Origin: Paraburkholderia sediminicola
GTDB lineage: Bacteria; Pseudomonadota; Gammaproteobacteria; Burkholderiales; Burkholderiaceae
Direction of reading: 5' to 3'
Assembly (NCBI RefSeq): GCF_902859805.1
Contig: NZ_CADIKC010000002.1
Span: 764,730-828,729 of the forward strand
Length of the DNA: 64,000 bases
Below are positions 26,656-35,814 of the stretch, piece after piece; position 1 is the first letter of the stretch; the number at the start of each line of letters is the position of its first letter. The position numbers and the translations under genes were made by a program. The notes under the pieces are model-generated. The model made no database searches. It worked only from the letters and a program-made list of their open reading frames with translations, and had not been told where the DNA came from.

Positions 26656-27858
26656 TCAATGAAAGATCGGTAAGGCGAGATATCCCTTGATGACGATCGC
26701 ATTGGCAATGTCGATAAAGAACGCGCCCACCATCGGCACGACCAGGAACGCCAGATGTGAGTGCCCGAAGCGGTTCGTGACCGCCTGCATGTTGGCAATC
26801 GCGGTGGGCGTCGCACCAAGCCCGAAGCCACAGTGGCCGGTGGCGAGAACAACGGCGTCATAGTTGCCGCCCATCACGCGGAAGGTCACGAAGGTCGCGT
26901 AAATCGCCATAAATGCAGTTTGCGCGACGAGAATGGAAATGACCGGCAACGCCAGCGTTGCCAGATCCCACAGTTTCAGGGTCATCAACGCCATGGCGAG
27001 GAACAATGCGAGGCTGACGTTACCGAGTAGCGCAACGGCATGTTGAGCCACTGGCTTGCCCAACAGCGCAAGCCCATTGCTGAGCAGCACGCCAACGAAC
27101 AGCACGCAGACAAACGTCGGCAATTTGAAGGCCGTGCCGGCCAACACGTCCGAGAGCGTCGAACCGACGGCCAGACTGATCGTGATCAGCGCCAACGTGG
27201 CGATAAATGCAGCGGGCGTGGTAGGTTGCTCTGCTTTGGGCTCTTCGAAGGCAAGCGTAGATTCGGCCGCCGCTCCCGTTGATTCCTGGTCGGGTTTCGC
27301 CACGCGGCGCATCAGCAGACGTGCCACCGGACCGCCTAATATGCCGCCCATCACGAGACCGAACGTCGCGCACGCGATGGCGGCTTCGGTGGCCGATTGC
27401 AGGCCGTGATGTTCAGCGAATACCTTGCTCCAGGCGGCACCCGTACCGTGCCCGCCCGACAGCGTGATCGAACCGCCCAGCAAGCCGAACAGCGGATCGA
27501 TGCCGAGCGCATAAGTGAGTCCAATCCCGACTGCGTTCTGCAGAATCAGAAAGCCAACTACTACCCCCAGAAATCGCAGCAGCAGCGGGCCACCCTGTTT
27601 GAGGCTTGCGAGATTGGCATTCAGGCCGATGGTGGCGAAGAAGGCTAGCATCATCGGCGTTTGCAGGGCGGTATCGAAGCGAACTTCAACCTGACCTGCG
27701 ACGCGCACGACCAGCAGCACAATCGCAACGACAAGACCGCCGGCGACCGGTTCCGGAATCGTGTAAGTGCGCAACACAGGAATCCATGCAACAAGGCGGT
27801 TGCCGAGCAGCAGGACCAGTGAAGCCGCAACGAGGGTGCCGTAGATGCCGATGCTCAT
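26656..27858 (-). CDS. gltS: Sodium/glutamate symporter GltS
   Basis: A 400-residue multi-pass membrane protein of the GltS family (Na+-coupled glutamate uptake). It starts 'MSIGIYGTLVAASLVLLLGN', and the core has 'YTIPEPVAGGLVVAIVLL' and 'GGSITLSGGHGTGAAW', a glycine-rich signature of the family, repeated in spirit near the C-terminus as 'VLATGHCGFGLGATPTAIAN'. ATG 27858 has an ACGAGG ribosome site; the longer frame to 27939 is discarded. It converges on tssE with a 77-base gap and has no evident link to the T6SS. Confidence 0.9.
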   Translation of the reverse strand: MSIGIYGTLVAASLVLLLGNRLVAWIPVLRTYTIPEPVAGGLVVAIVLLVVRVAGQVEVRFDTALQTPMMLAFFATIGLNANLASLKQGGPLLLRFLGVVVGFLILQNAVGIGLTYALGIDPLFGLLGGSITLSGGHGTGAAWSKVFAEHHGLQSATEAAIACATFGLVMGGILGGPVARLLMRRVAKPDQESTGAAAESTLAFEEPKAEQPTTPAAFIATLALITISLAVGSTLSDVLAGTAFKLPTFVCVLFVGVLLSNGLALLGKPVAQHAVALLGNVSLALFLAMALMTLKLWDLATLALPVISILVAQTAFMAIYATFVTFRVMGGNYDAVVLATGHCGFGLGATPTAIANMQAVTNRFGHSHLAFLVVPMVGAFFIDIANAIVIKGYLALPIFH

Positions 27859-28219
27859 GATTAGCCTCGTGAACCAAGGAGTAAGGTAGCAGCGTGTTGC
27901 CGACACCCAATCAGGCGTACATCGTTCGATGCCAGGCATTGGCGAACGTGAACATCCGGGCGATGGCTGGGCGGTGTGCCTTCATCGTCGCGAATGCAGT
28001 GCTCAAAGAGATGCGCGGTGGGTTAGAAGGTCAGCGCATCACAGCGGACTCTATCTTGAACATTCCGGGTCCGCGATGCAAGGGGCGCGTTGCACGCCGA
28101 TTGCCCGACATCCTTGCTGCCGGGTTATGCACGAGGGCCGACGGTTACTTCCCTGAACGAAGCGTGACGCGGGAAGACAGCAACCGCGTCGCCGTTCGGA
28201 ACGGATTTACCTCATCAAC
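27859..28219. other. Intergenic gap upstream of gltS
   Basis: A 361-base stretch between the cyclase gene and gltS, both leftward. It should carry the gltS promoter. Two overlapping rightward frames (27894-28223 and 27929-28156) have no recognisable motif or ribosome site and I do not call them. I see no repeat or convincing hairpin. Confidence 0.5.
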
Positions 28220-28999
28220 CTAACTCGCCACCAAAGCGAGTACTCGAAGCGGACTGCCTGAGCCATTCTTTATCTTAAGCGGAGCCGAAACGATAATCGC
28301 GCCGACCGGAGGCAGGAGATCAAGGTTGGTCAAGCATTGAAGGCCGTAGCGATTTGCGCCGTGCATCAACGTATGGCACGGATAAGGAATCGGCCAGGCA
28401 TAAGCCTGCCCCGCATCGGTGTTGATTGTCTCCACGCCAAAACCATGAACATCGCGTTCGTGAATCATCCACTCCACCGCTTCCTGCGTGGGACCTGGCG
28501 TGTGTGCCCCATCGTCTCTCAGACCTAGAAATTCAGCCGGATCGGTGCGCTTTGACCAGTCAGTGCGGAAAAGAACCCACGCGCCCGCGGGTATACGGCC
28601 GTGCTGCTCTTCCCACCTCCTTAGATAGTCGGAAGTCAGCAGCCAGTCTGGATTCCCAACGACCTCCGCGCTTGCATCAACTACCACCGCCGGCGCCACG
28701 AAGTTGCGTGCATCGATCGTATCGACCGCGTTGCGCGGATGATCCTTTCCAGTTACCCAGTGCACAGGCGCATCGAAATGCGTTCCCGTATGCTCCCCAC
28801 ATGAGAAATTATTCCAATACCAGCCCGGCCCCTTCTCGTCATAGTGGCTAATCGTTTCCATCTTGAACGCCCACACCTGCCCGAACTGCGGAGGGAGCTG
28901 AAGCGCGGGAAACTCGGGTGACAGCGTCTGTGTGAGGTCGACCACTCGCACATCGCCGAGAGCGAGGCCGGAAGCTAGTTCACTAAGAGCGGAATGCAT
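28220..28999 (-). CDS. Cyclase-family hydrolase (kynurenine formamidase/isatin hydrolase-like)
   Basis: A 259-residue metal-dependent hydrolase of the 'putative cyclase' family (PF04199), which includes bacterial kynurenine formamidase and isatin hydrolase. The metal-binding signature HxGTHxDxPxH is present as 'EHTGTHFDAPVHW' (about residues 69-81), with a second conserved block 'GVETINTDAG' and 'PCHTLMHGAN'. It lies 70 bases after the indolepyruvate oxidoreductase-like pair on the same strand, so an indole- or tryptophan-derived amide or lactam substrate is plausible. That is inference. Confidence 0.85.
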   Translation of the reverse strand: MHSALSELASGLALGDVRVVDLTQTLSPEFPALQLPPQFGQVWAFKMETISHYDEKGPGWYWNNFSCGEHTGTHFDAPVHWVTGKDHPRNAVDTIDARNFVAPAVVVDASAEVVGNPDWLLTSDYLRRWEEQHGRIPAGAWVLFRTDWSKRTDPAEFLGLRDDGAHTPGPTQEAVEWMIHERDVHGFGVETINTDAGQAYAWPIPYPCHTLMHGANRYGLQCLTNLDLLPPVGAIIVSAPLKIKNGSGSPLRVLALVAS

Positions 29000-29069
29000 C
29001 GGTTAATCTCCTTGGCTGAGAAGCTATTACACGCATACGGAGCAAGCGCCTCGCTCGTTCCGGTCGCAC

Positions 29070-30569
29070 TTATGCAAGAGCGTAACGGCGCAGCGCTTCG
29101 CGCAGCCGGTTGCCGTGTTCATCGGCGAGAGCGGCGTCGCGCAATTCGCGCAGCGTGGCAGGCGCAATTCTCGCGCCCGCCTTGGCGACTGCCGCCATCA
29201 CCGTCTGGTAGTTCTTCAGGCCACGCGCGTGCGTATCGCTATAGCCCTTCACGAGACGTTGGCACTGCGCGACCTCGATAGCAAGCGCCGGATTCAGCTT
29301 CGCTGTCTCGATGATTCGCGCCAGCCAGTCTTCAATGCGTGCGTTCTCGAGCTGGTAGCGCAGCGTGCTGCGGCGCATGCCGCGAAGACGCGAAACCGCA
29401 TACAGCGTCAGATAGCCGCGCAACGAACTCGTTGTCACAACGCGTCCCGACCGTGTGAACCGTCGCACCAAGCGATGCACCCAATGCGGCTGAGCGAGCC
29501 AACGGCCAAGCGCAGCCGGCAGCGTTTCGCAGATTTCCTCGATGCGCGGGTGCATGAACTCGTTGATCGCGAGCAACTGGTTCTCGTCGGCGCGCACTTC
29601 GCCGCGCACCCGTTCGAAGCGCGAGCCGCGCGTCTTGAGATCCGCGACACGGATGGTGTCTTCGTACGACATCCACAGCGCGAGATAACGTGCGGTTTCG
29701 CGCAGCAGTGTCGCGTCGTCGACGGGCAGCGCATGGCGTAGTTCGGAGAGACGGTCCAGATAGAACGCCGCGTAACTGGTGTCCTGATAGTCGATCAGGC
29801 GCCGCACCCCTTCGATCGCGAAGGTCTGCGCCTCGGGCGGCAATTCGGCCCGCACGCGTGCGAGCAGTTTCACGGCCACCGGATGGCTGGGTGTAGCCGG
29901 CGCTACAACCTCGGCTTTCGCACCTTCCGTTGCTTCATCAGCCCCACCACGAAGATAGGCCAGGTCAAACGCGCGCAAGCTCGGCTTCACACCGACACCA
30001 CCACGTTCGATCGTTTCCTCGAACTGCTTGCGGCTAAACGGCAGCACGCCCGTTCCGGCCAGCGCGCCAAAAAGCACCGCGCTGATCACACTGCCAGTCG
30101 TCTCGGCGGCCTCTGCCATGTCGAAGCGTACGAAGCGCTTTGCCGCCTGCCTCGCGTGAGCGATCAACGTATCGCTATCGACACGTCCATCGCCCATTGC
30201 GGCCTTTTCGCCGATCGAATAGACGCGGTGCGTGGACGTCACCAGCGTCGTCCGATCCGATGTTACAAGACCACGCTGCACCGCGCGTCCAGCCTCCATC
30301 AGCTCAGACGCGAGTACGACGTCGACGTCTCCGGGCAGCGGCATGAGCGCGAGTACCGGCGTGCGGCTGTTCGAATCGGCCACCTCGCGCGGGAACAGTT
30401 CGACATAGTAGATCGTCGCGCCGGTCCGTTGCGCGACGCCCGGCACCGACGTGGTCTGCGCGTAGTAACCGTTGTGCTCACCGAGATTGACGATCCAGTC
30501 GGCCAGCACCCCACCGCCTTCGCCACCCATGGCGAGAACTGCAATCTTGATGGGCTGAGCGTTGCTCAT
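29070..30569 (-). CDS. Indolepyruvate oxidoreductase beta-subunit family protein
   Basis: A 499-residue protein. The N-terminal ~200 residues are the gamma-type domain of 2-oxoacid:ferredoxin oxidoreductases, with 'AVLAMGGEGGGVLADWIVNL' at the start and 'SVPGVAQRTGATIYYVELFP'. The rest is a helical domain seen only in the larger proteobacterial IorB relatives (DUF6537-like). It would act with the alpha subunit encoded immediately upstream (16-base gap) in oxidative decarboxylation of an aryl-pyruvate to the acyl-CoA. The exact substrate is not determinable from sequence. Confidence 0.85.
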   Translation of the reverse strand: MSNAQPIKIAVLAMGGEGGGVLADWIVNLGEHNGYYAQTTSVPGVAQRTGATIYYVELFPREVADSNSRTPVLALMPLPGDVDVVLASELMEAGRAVQRGLVTSDRTTLVTSTHRVYSIGEKAAMGDGRVDSDTLIAHARQAAKRFVRFDMAEAAETTGSVISAVLFGALAGTGVLPFSRKQFEETIERGGVGVKPSLRAFDLAYLRGGADEATEGAKAEVVAPATPSHPVAVKLLARVRAELPPEAQTFAIEGVRRLIDYQDTSYAAFYLDRLSELRHALPVDDATLLRETARYLALWMSYEDTIRVADLKTRGSRFERVRGEVRADENQLLAINEFMHPRIEEICETLPAALGRWLAQPHWVHRLVRRFTRSGRVVTTSSLRGYLTLYAVSRLRGMRRSTLRYQLENARIEDWLARIIETAKLNPALAIEVAQCQRLVKGYSDTHARGLKNYQTVMAAVAKAGARIAPATLRELRDAALADEHGNRLREALRRYALA

Positions 30570-30585
30570 CTATTTCCTTTCTGAA

Positions 30586-32796
30586 TCAGAACGCGAGGCG
30601 TGCGCGACGCTGGGCATCACGACGTTGCAACCAGCCGATCACCGCATTGCGGACTCCTTGGCGCAGCTTGTCGACGCGCGTCGGATTGCTGACGATCTGC
30701 GCACGATAGAACGACGGACACAGGACAGCCGCATGCGATACCTCGCCGCATAGCCCGCAACCGACGCAACTGTCGAGCACGCTCGCAACCGGATCCGTAC
30801 GTAGCGGATCGGGATTCGGTTTGATCGACAGCGATGGGCAGCCGGATAAGCGGATGCACGAGTGGTCGCCAGTGCAGGTGTCCGAGTCGACACCGAAGCG
30901 CTCGCGCACCACGCGCTCGCCCGCGGCAATCGCCTTGCGGGTTTTCGGTTTTTCGCGACGCTGCTTGTTGAGCATGCATTCGCTCTGCGCGATCAGTACC
31001 TTCGGCCCCTTCGTGCTAGTGGTGAGCGCTTCCTTCAGCGTCGCCATCATCGTCTTCAGGTCGTAAGTACGACGCACCGTCTTTACCCACTTCACGCCGA
31101 CCCCGCGTACCGCCTGTTCGATCTCGTGACCCGTGCTGCGTGTCGGATTGAGTGCTGTCGACGACAGAATGTCCTGGCCGCCTGTAGCCGACGTGTAGCT
31201 GTTGTCGACCACGATCGTCAAATTGTCGCTCCGGTTGAACACCGCGTTCGCGATACCGCTCGTGAGCCCGTTATGCCAGAAGCCGCCGTCTCCCATCACG
31301 GAGATTGCGCGCTTGTCAGCGCTCGCATTGAGCGCGGAAGCACTCGCGCTGCCGAGGCCATAGCCCATGGTCGTCGCGCCAAGGTTGAACGGCGGCAGAA
31401 TCGAAAACAGGTGGCAACCGATGTCGGCACTCACATGATGCGCACCGAGTTCACGTTCGACGAGCTTCATCGCCGTGAAGATCGGCCGCTCCGGACAGCC
31501 GGTGCAGAATCCGGGTGGACGCGCGTGCACATTGGCGTCAAGCGCCGAGACGGGATCGAGCAGAGTGAGCTCAGCTTCTACCGGTTCAGCGGGCTCTGCC
31601 ATCGCGGAAGATGTGGGAGAGACAGCCAATACCGGAATAACTTTTCGGGGAACAGGTTGCGGTTCGAGCACGCCATAGCGCTCGAAGAATGCGCGCAAGC
31701 CCTTGAGCACGGTAGCGGTGTTGTACTCACCAGCAAGCGGCAACATATCCTTGCCGTGCAACGCCACGGTCGAACCGACCTGCCGCAAAATCGAACTCGC
31801 ATTTTGCTCGACGAAGTTCGGCTGACCTTCTTCGATCACCAGCACGGCACGCTTGCCTGTGCAAAAGCGCTCCCATTCCGAATCGATGAGCGGATACGCA
31901 ACGTTCATCACATACAAAGGGATTTTCGAATCGCCGTACACGTCGGCGAGGCCGAGGCGTTCCAGCGCGCGCATAACTGTGTTGTAGCTGCCGCCCTGCA
32001 TCGCGATGCCGATCTCGCCAGCATCGGTCGAGAAGACCTCGTTGATTTTCCGCTCTTCGATGAACTTGACTGCGGCCGGCCAGCGCTCATGAATCTTCTC
32101 GCGCTCATGCATGAAGCTCGCGGGCGGCAGCACGATACGGTCGACGTCGCGGCTCGGGTTTTCGAGCGCATCCTTGATCGAGAACGCCGCGCGGCGATTG
32201 TCCGAGGCAATGAACTGGCCATGCACATGGCAAGCGCGGATGCGCAGTTGCAACATGACCGGCGTATGGCTCGCCTCCGACAAATCAAAACCGTCTTTCA
32301 CCGCCTGCACGATGCAAGGCAAGTTCGGCCGTGGGTCCAGCAACCAGATCTGCGACTTCATCGCGAACGCGTGACTGCGTTCCTGCATGATCGACGAACC
32401 TTCGCCGTAGTCTTCGCCGACGATGATGAGCGCGCCGCCCGTCACGCCACCCGACGCCAGGTTCGCGAGCGCGTCGGAGGCGACGTTCGTGCCGACGGTC
32501 GCCTTGAAGGTCACGGCCCCGCGTAAAGGATAGTTAACCGACGCGGCCAGCGACGCAGCAGCTGTGGCCTCGCTCGCACTATTCTCGAAACGGATGCCGT
32601 GATCGCTGAGGATATCCTGCGCGTCAGCCAGCACGTCCATCAGGTGTGAAATGGGCGCCCCCTGATACCCACCCACATACGCGACTCCGGATTCCAGCAG
32701 CGCCTTGGTCACGGCCAGGATGCCCTCGCCGCTGAATAGTTCGCCCGCACCCAGACGCAGCTTCTTCACCTCTTCGACAAACGACCGCTCAGCCAT
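30586..32796 (-). CDS. Indolepyruvate:ferredoxin oxidoreductase alpha-type subunit
   Basis: A 736-residue thiamine-diphosphate enzyme subunit. It has the N-terminal pyrimidine-binding domain ('GYQGAPISHLMDVLADAQ'), the TPP motif region 'GDGGFWHNGLTSGIANAVFN', and a C-terminal iron-sulfur part with 'CTGDHSCIRLSGCPSL' and 'CVGCGLCGEVSHAAVLCPSF' (Cys clusters for [4Fe-4S] centres). It pairs with the beta-type protein downstream. A LysR gene lies upstream on the same strand with a 209-base gap and may control it. Likely substrates are aryl-pyruvates such as indolepyruvate or phenylpyruvate. Confidence 0.88.
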   Translation of the reverse strand: MAERSFVEEVKKLRLGAGELFSGEGILAVTKALLESGVAYVGGYQGAPISHLMDVLADAQDILSDHGIRFENSASEATAAASLAASVNYPLRGAVTFKATVGTNVASDALANLASGGVTGGALIIVGEDYGEGSSIMQERSHAFAMKSQIWLLDPRPNLPCIVQAVKDGFDLSEASHTPVMLQLRIRACHVHGQFIASDNRRAAFSIKDALENPSRDVDRIVLPPASFMHEREKIHERWPAAVKFIEERKINEVFSTDAGEIGIAMQGGSYNTVMRALERLGLADVYGDSKIPLYVMNVAYPLIDSEWERFCTGKRAVLVIEEGQPNFVEQNASSILRQVGSTVALHGKDMLPLAGEYNTATVLKGLRAFFERYGVLEPQPVPRKVIPVLAVSPTSSAMAEPAEPVEAELTLLDPVSALDANVHARPPGFCTGCPERPIFTAMKLVERELGAHHVSADIGCHLFSILPPFNLGATTMGYGLGSASASALNASADKRAISVMGDGGFWHNGLTSGIANAVFNRSDNLTIVVDNSYTSATGGQDILSSTALNPTRSTGHEIEQAVRGVGVKWVKTVRRTYDLKTMMATLKEALTTSTKGPKVLIAQSECMLNKQRREKPKTRKAIAAGERVVRERFGVDSDTCTGDHSCIRLSGCPSLSIKPNPDPLRTDPVASVLDSCVGCGLCGEVSHAAVLCPSFYRAQIVSNPTRVDKLRQGVRNAVIGWLQRRDAQRRARLAF

Positions 32797-33005
32797 GGCG
32801 TCTCTCTACCTTCCAGATTTATGCAATGCAGATGCCCGCGAGGACTTTCAGCGCAATCCGTCATATGCCGGTCAATCCAGACTCATGGATGGGTCGACAC
32901 TGAGGCACGCCTTTCATTGCAGCCCAGTATAGGTGGCAGCGGAAAATCAGCCCAATCAATCAAATTCGAACCGTGCATAAAATCGTTTATGACGGCCGTG
33001 TGCGA

Positions 33006-33953
33006 TCAATCTTCGTGAAGGCTATCGATAATCACCGAGCGGAGCCAGCGATTGCCCTCCTCCGACTCGAATGCATCATGCCAATGCACGGTAACTTCAA
33101 CTTCCGGAATCTGGACTGGGAGCGGATAGATAACAAACTCGCCACGCTCGTTGAACAGGCGCGCCACCCGCAGCGGCAGCGTGACCATCCATTCCGTGCG
33201 CCGGATGATCTGCGGGACAACCGTGAAGTGAGGCACGCGCAACGCTATTCTCCGGTGCAAACCTTCCGCCTGCAGCAGATGTTCTATGTTGCGATGGCTG
33301 CTCTCACTCGATCCAACAGAGATGTGTGACAGGGAAAGAAATTTCTCGCGGGAGATCTGTCTGGCAGGCAGGCCTGTGCGCTTGCGCGTCATGCAAACAT
33401 ACGGCTCATGAAACAGCAGCGCGTATTGCGTCGTCAGCTTGAGGGCCGGCATATTGCCGACTGCAAAATCCAGTTGCCCGAGCCTGAGCCTTTCTTCAGC
33501 GTCAGCGATGGGAATCTGCTGCACCGAGAGCCTGACGGACGGTGCGGTTTGCTGAAGCTTGGTGCATAGGATCGGCAGAAAAACCTGCTCGCCGACGTCG
33601 GACATCGAGAGATGAAATTCCCGGCTGCTGGCAGCCGGGTCAAAGCGGTCTCCATGACGGAATACTTCACGAAGCGAAGAGATCGCCCGATTAACAGGTG
33701 CAGACAGCTCCGTTGCGGTTGGGGTGGGTAGCATCTCTCCGGTGGTGCGCACAAAGAGCGGATCGTCGAAGAGTGAGCGAAGCCGCCCGAGCGAGTAACT
33801 GACCGCGGGTTGTGACAGACCCAGCCGCTGCCCGGCGCGCGTCAGGCTGCGCTCCTCCAGAATTGCCTGAAAGACACGCAGGAGGTTCAGGTCAACGTCG
33901 TTGAAGTCCACCACAATGGATTCCTTACTCTTAAAGATCACCGGCGTGATCAT
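33006..33953 (-). CDS. LysR-family transcriptional regulator
   Basis: A 315-residue LysR regulator. The winged-helix region is at about residues 17-76 ('LNLLRVFQAILEERSLTRAG', 'RLGLSQPAVSYSLGRLR'), followed by the effector-binding domain. The 'DVDLNLLRVF' start resembles the NahR/NodD/LinR branch that senses aromatic compounds. The longest frame starts at 33953; a GTG a few codons in ('VDFNDVDLNLL') is also possible. It lies upstream of the indolepyruvate oxidoreductase genes in the same direction. Confidence 0.88.
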   Translation of the reverse strand: MITPVIFKSKESIVVDFNDVDLNLLRVFQAILEERSLTRAGQRLGLSQPAVSYSLGRLRSLFDDPLFVRTTGEMLPTPTATELSAPVNRAISSLREVFRHGDRFDPAASSREFHLSMSDVGEQVFLPILCTKLQQTAPSVRLSVQQIPIADAEERLRLGQLDFAVGNMPALKLTTQYALLFHEPYVCMTRKRTGLPARQISREKFLSLSHISVGSSESSHRNIEHLLQAEGLHRRIALRVPHFTVVPQIIRRTEWMVTLPLRVARLFNERGEFVIYPLPVQIPEVEVTVHWHDAFESEEGNRWLRSVIIDSLHED

Positions 33954-34293
33954 TACGCGCCCGTACTTCTTGTGAATGCATGGGGCGGTCCCTGATCAGG
34001 AACTGTCTGAAATGAAAATGGCGACCTGGGGTGCGCCGGACTCATGTCATCTGCGCCAATGCGGAACGGCAGCGCAAACCATTATTGTAGACGCGCCAAG
34101 TGATGGTGGGGTCGTATGATCGGGCGACGAGAGCGCTATTAACAAACAGACGCCTGGCGAGTCGCGGCTCTGGCCGCGCTGTTTTTTTCATTGTCAGCTG
34201 ACCTCGAAGCGCAGGCCAGCTTCGTGCTCATTCAACCGAAGATATGCGCTCGGTCGTGGTTACCGCTAGAGCGGATACCGTCCCATCCGAAAC
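33954..34293. other. Intergenic region with an orphan rightward terminator
   Basis: A 340-base gap between the LysR start and the porin end. It holds no protein-coding frame I can support. Its one clear structure is the hairpin plus T-run at 34163-34188 on the + strand, described separately. A TATGAT box lies near 34117-34122. Confidence 0.5.
34163..34188 (+). terminator. Intrinsic terminator on the + strand with no cognate gene
   Basis: CGCGGC (34163-34168) and GCCGCG (34173-34178) form a GC stem with a TCTG loop, followed after CTG by seven T. This has the form of a rho-independent terminator for rightward transcription, yet both flanking genes are leftward. It may end a small RNA or a transcript divergent from the LysR gene. 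Confidence 0.6.
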
Positions 34294-35415
34294 TCAGAAT
34301 TTCTTTCGAATCCCGATTCGCAATGCCACCTGGTTAGCCGAGTTTGATGCCGCCAGCACGGGAGCGAGATCGGCAACCGCGCCGCCTCCCGCTCGCATGT
34401 AGGTCGCGCTCGCGTAGACATCGGTCGACTTCGACAGGAAATAGTCCGCGCTGGCGTCCGCCTCGTGGTAGTGCGGGGCTTGCCCGGTTGCGGACACATT
34501 GCCTTCGGTATAGCTATACGCGACGCCGAGCTGCAAGGCGGGGGTGATCATATAGCTGCCCACGATTTCAGCGATGTTGAAGGTCACGTGCCCACCGATC
34601 TTGGCACCCAGACTGGGGTCGAGATTACCGAACTGTGTGTGGGTCCAGTCCGCCGTGATGCGCGCGGGTCCCATCCCATAGGACGCCGCGACACCGAACA
34701 CCTTATAACTGCCTGCCGCGAGACCGTAGTTGCCGTCCACTGTGTTCCCGGCGGTCCAGACGCCGTCCGGCACTGCCGTAGCTGGATGATCGATCGACGT
34801 ATACGCGCCGACGAGCTGAAGGTTGCCGGTCGCGTATTGCAGCGCAAACGACTTCGCGCTGTTGCTCGCGAAGTTACCCGGTGCGCCGCCGAAACTATAG
34901 ATACCGACACCTGTAAGACCCGCGAAGGTCGGCGATACGTACTTGACCGCGTTTTGCAGACGAAAGTCGATGCCGTTGTTGTCGAGATCCCCCGGGTGCG
35001 GGAACAGTATCCCGCCGGGCAAGGTTCCGTTGGCCGACAGCGCGCCGATGTAGTCGCCAATCGCCTCACCCTGACGGCCGAGCGTCAGCGTACCGTAACG
35101 GTCGTTCGACAGCCCCACGTAAGCGAGGCGGCCGAACTCGCGTCCGCCCTGGCTGAGCGCGCCATTGTTGACGTTAAAGCCGTTCTCCAGCCGGAACAGC
35201 GCGAAAGTGCCGCCGCCGAGGTCCTCGACGCCTTTCATCCCCCACCGATTGCCTTGCGAGATACTGCCCTGCATTTGCCATGCGCTGTGGCCGCCCTGAT
35301 TGCTGGACCAGGTGAGACCATCGTCAATGATGCCGTAGATGGTGACGCTACTCTGCGCATGTGCCACCTGACAAATTGATAGGATACCGAATGAATAGGC
35401 AAGCATTTTTTTCAT
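34294..35415 (-). CDS. Gram-negative general porin (Burkholderia type)
   Basis: A 373-residue outer-membrane trimeric porin. It has a signal peptide ending at 'AHA' ('MKKMLAYSFGILSICQVAHA'), then 'QSSVTIYGIIDDGL', the typical mature start, with 'GNRWGMKGVEDLGGG' and 'ALFRLENGFNVNNG' further on. It ends 'ALRIGIRKKF' with a terminal Phe. ATG 35415 has a TTGGAG ribosome site. It is the last gene after the thiolase/OB-fold pair and may admit the substrate of that pathway. Confidence 0.93.
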   Translation of the reverse strand: MKKMLAYSFGILSICQVAHAQSSVTIYGIIDDGLTWSSNQGGHSAWQMQGSISQGNRWGMKGVEDLGGGTFALFRLENGFNVNNGALSQGGREFGRLAYVGLSNDRYGTLTLGRQGEAIGDYIGALSANGTLPGGILFPHPGDLDNNGIDFRLQNAVKYVSPTFAGLTGVGIYSFGGAPGNFASNSAKSFALQYATGNLQLVGAYTSIDHPATAVPDGVWTAGNTVDGNYGLAAGSYKVFGVAASYGMGPARITADWTHTQFGNLDPSLGAKIGGHVTFNIAEIVGSYMITPALQLGVAYSYTEGNVSATGQAPHYHEADASADYFLSKSTDVYASATYMRAGGGAVADLAPVLAASNSANQVALRIGIRKKF

Positions 35416-35511
35416 GAATTCTCCAATTCCCTGTGAGCGTTTTTTAGGGTGGTGTAACCGAACGGCTAGTAACGCCGCGCCGCGTCGCGAAAGCCGCCAC
35501 ACGGCGACATG

Positions 35512-35814
35512 TCAATCCCGTCGGGCGACGATCCGGTGTTGTGCATCCAGTGCGAGACTCACTACATCGCCGATCTCCACAGGAGAGTCGAGACGCGCGA
35601 TGACAATCGGTCCCGCTTCAGTGGCAACGCTCGCCAGGTGGATGTCACCGCCGTTATCCGCACCCACTCGGCGCCGGACGGCAGTCGCCGCCGTCACGGT
35701 GCCGCCCTCTGCCTCGAACGCAGACCATTCAGCGCCTCCACAAGACGGGCACAGGTAGCGCGCTGGAAATAGCGTGGTGTCGCAGTGCGTACAGCGGAAA
35801 ACGTTTATGCTCAT
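35512..35814 (-). CDS. OB-fold/zinc-ribbon thiolase partner (DUF35 type)
   Basis: A 100-residue protein with an N-terminal rubredoxin-like zinc ribbon ('CTHCDTTLFPARYLCPSCGG') and an OB-fold C-terminus, the DUF35 architecture. Such proteins bind acyl-CoA enzymes, especially thiolases and hydratases encoded beside them. Its ATG overlaps the stop of the thiolase gene by 4 bases, so the two probably form a complex. Confidence 0.88.
   Translation of the reverse strand: MSINVFRCTHCDTTLFPARYLCPSCGGAEWSAFEAEGGTVTAATAVRRRVGADNGGDIHLASVATEAGPIVIARLDSPVEIGDVVSLALDAQHRIVARRD

Noticed and set aside
27894..28223. Rightward 109-codon frame between gltS and the cyclase gene
   Set aside because: No recognisable motif, no ribosome site, and it overlaps the cyclase end. 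It is likely a chance frame in GC-rich DNA.
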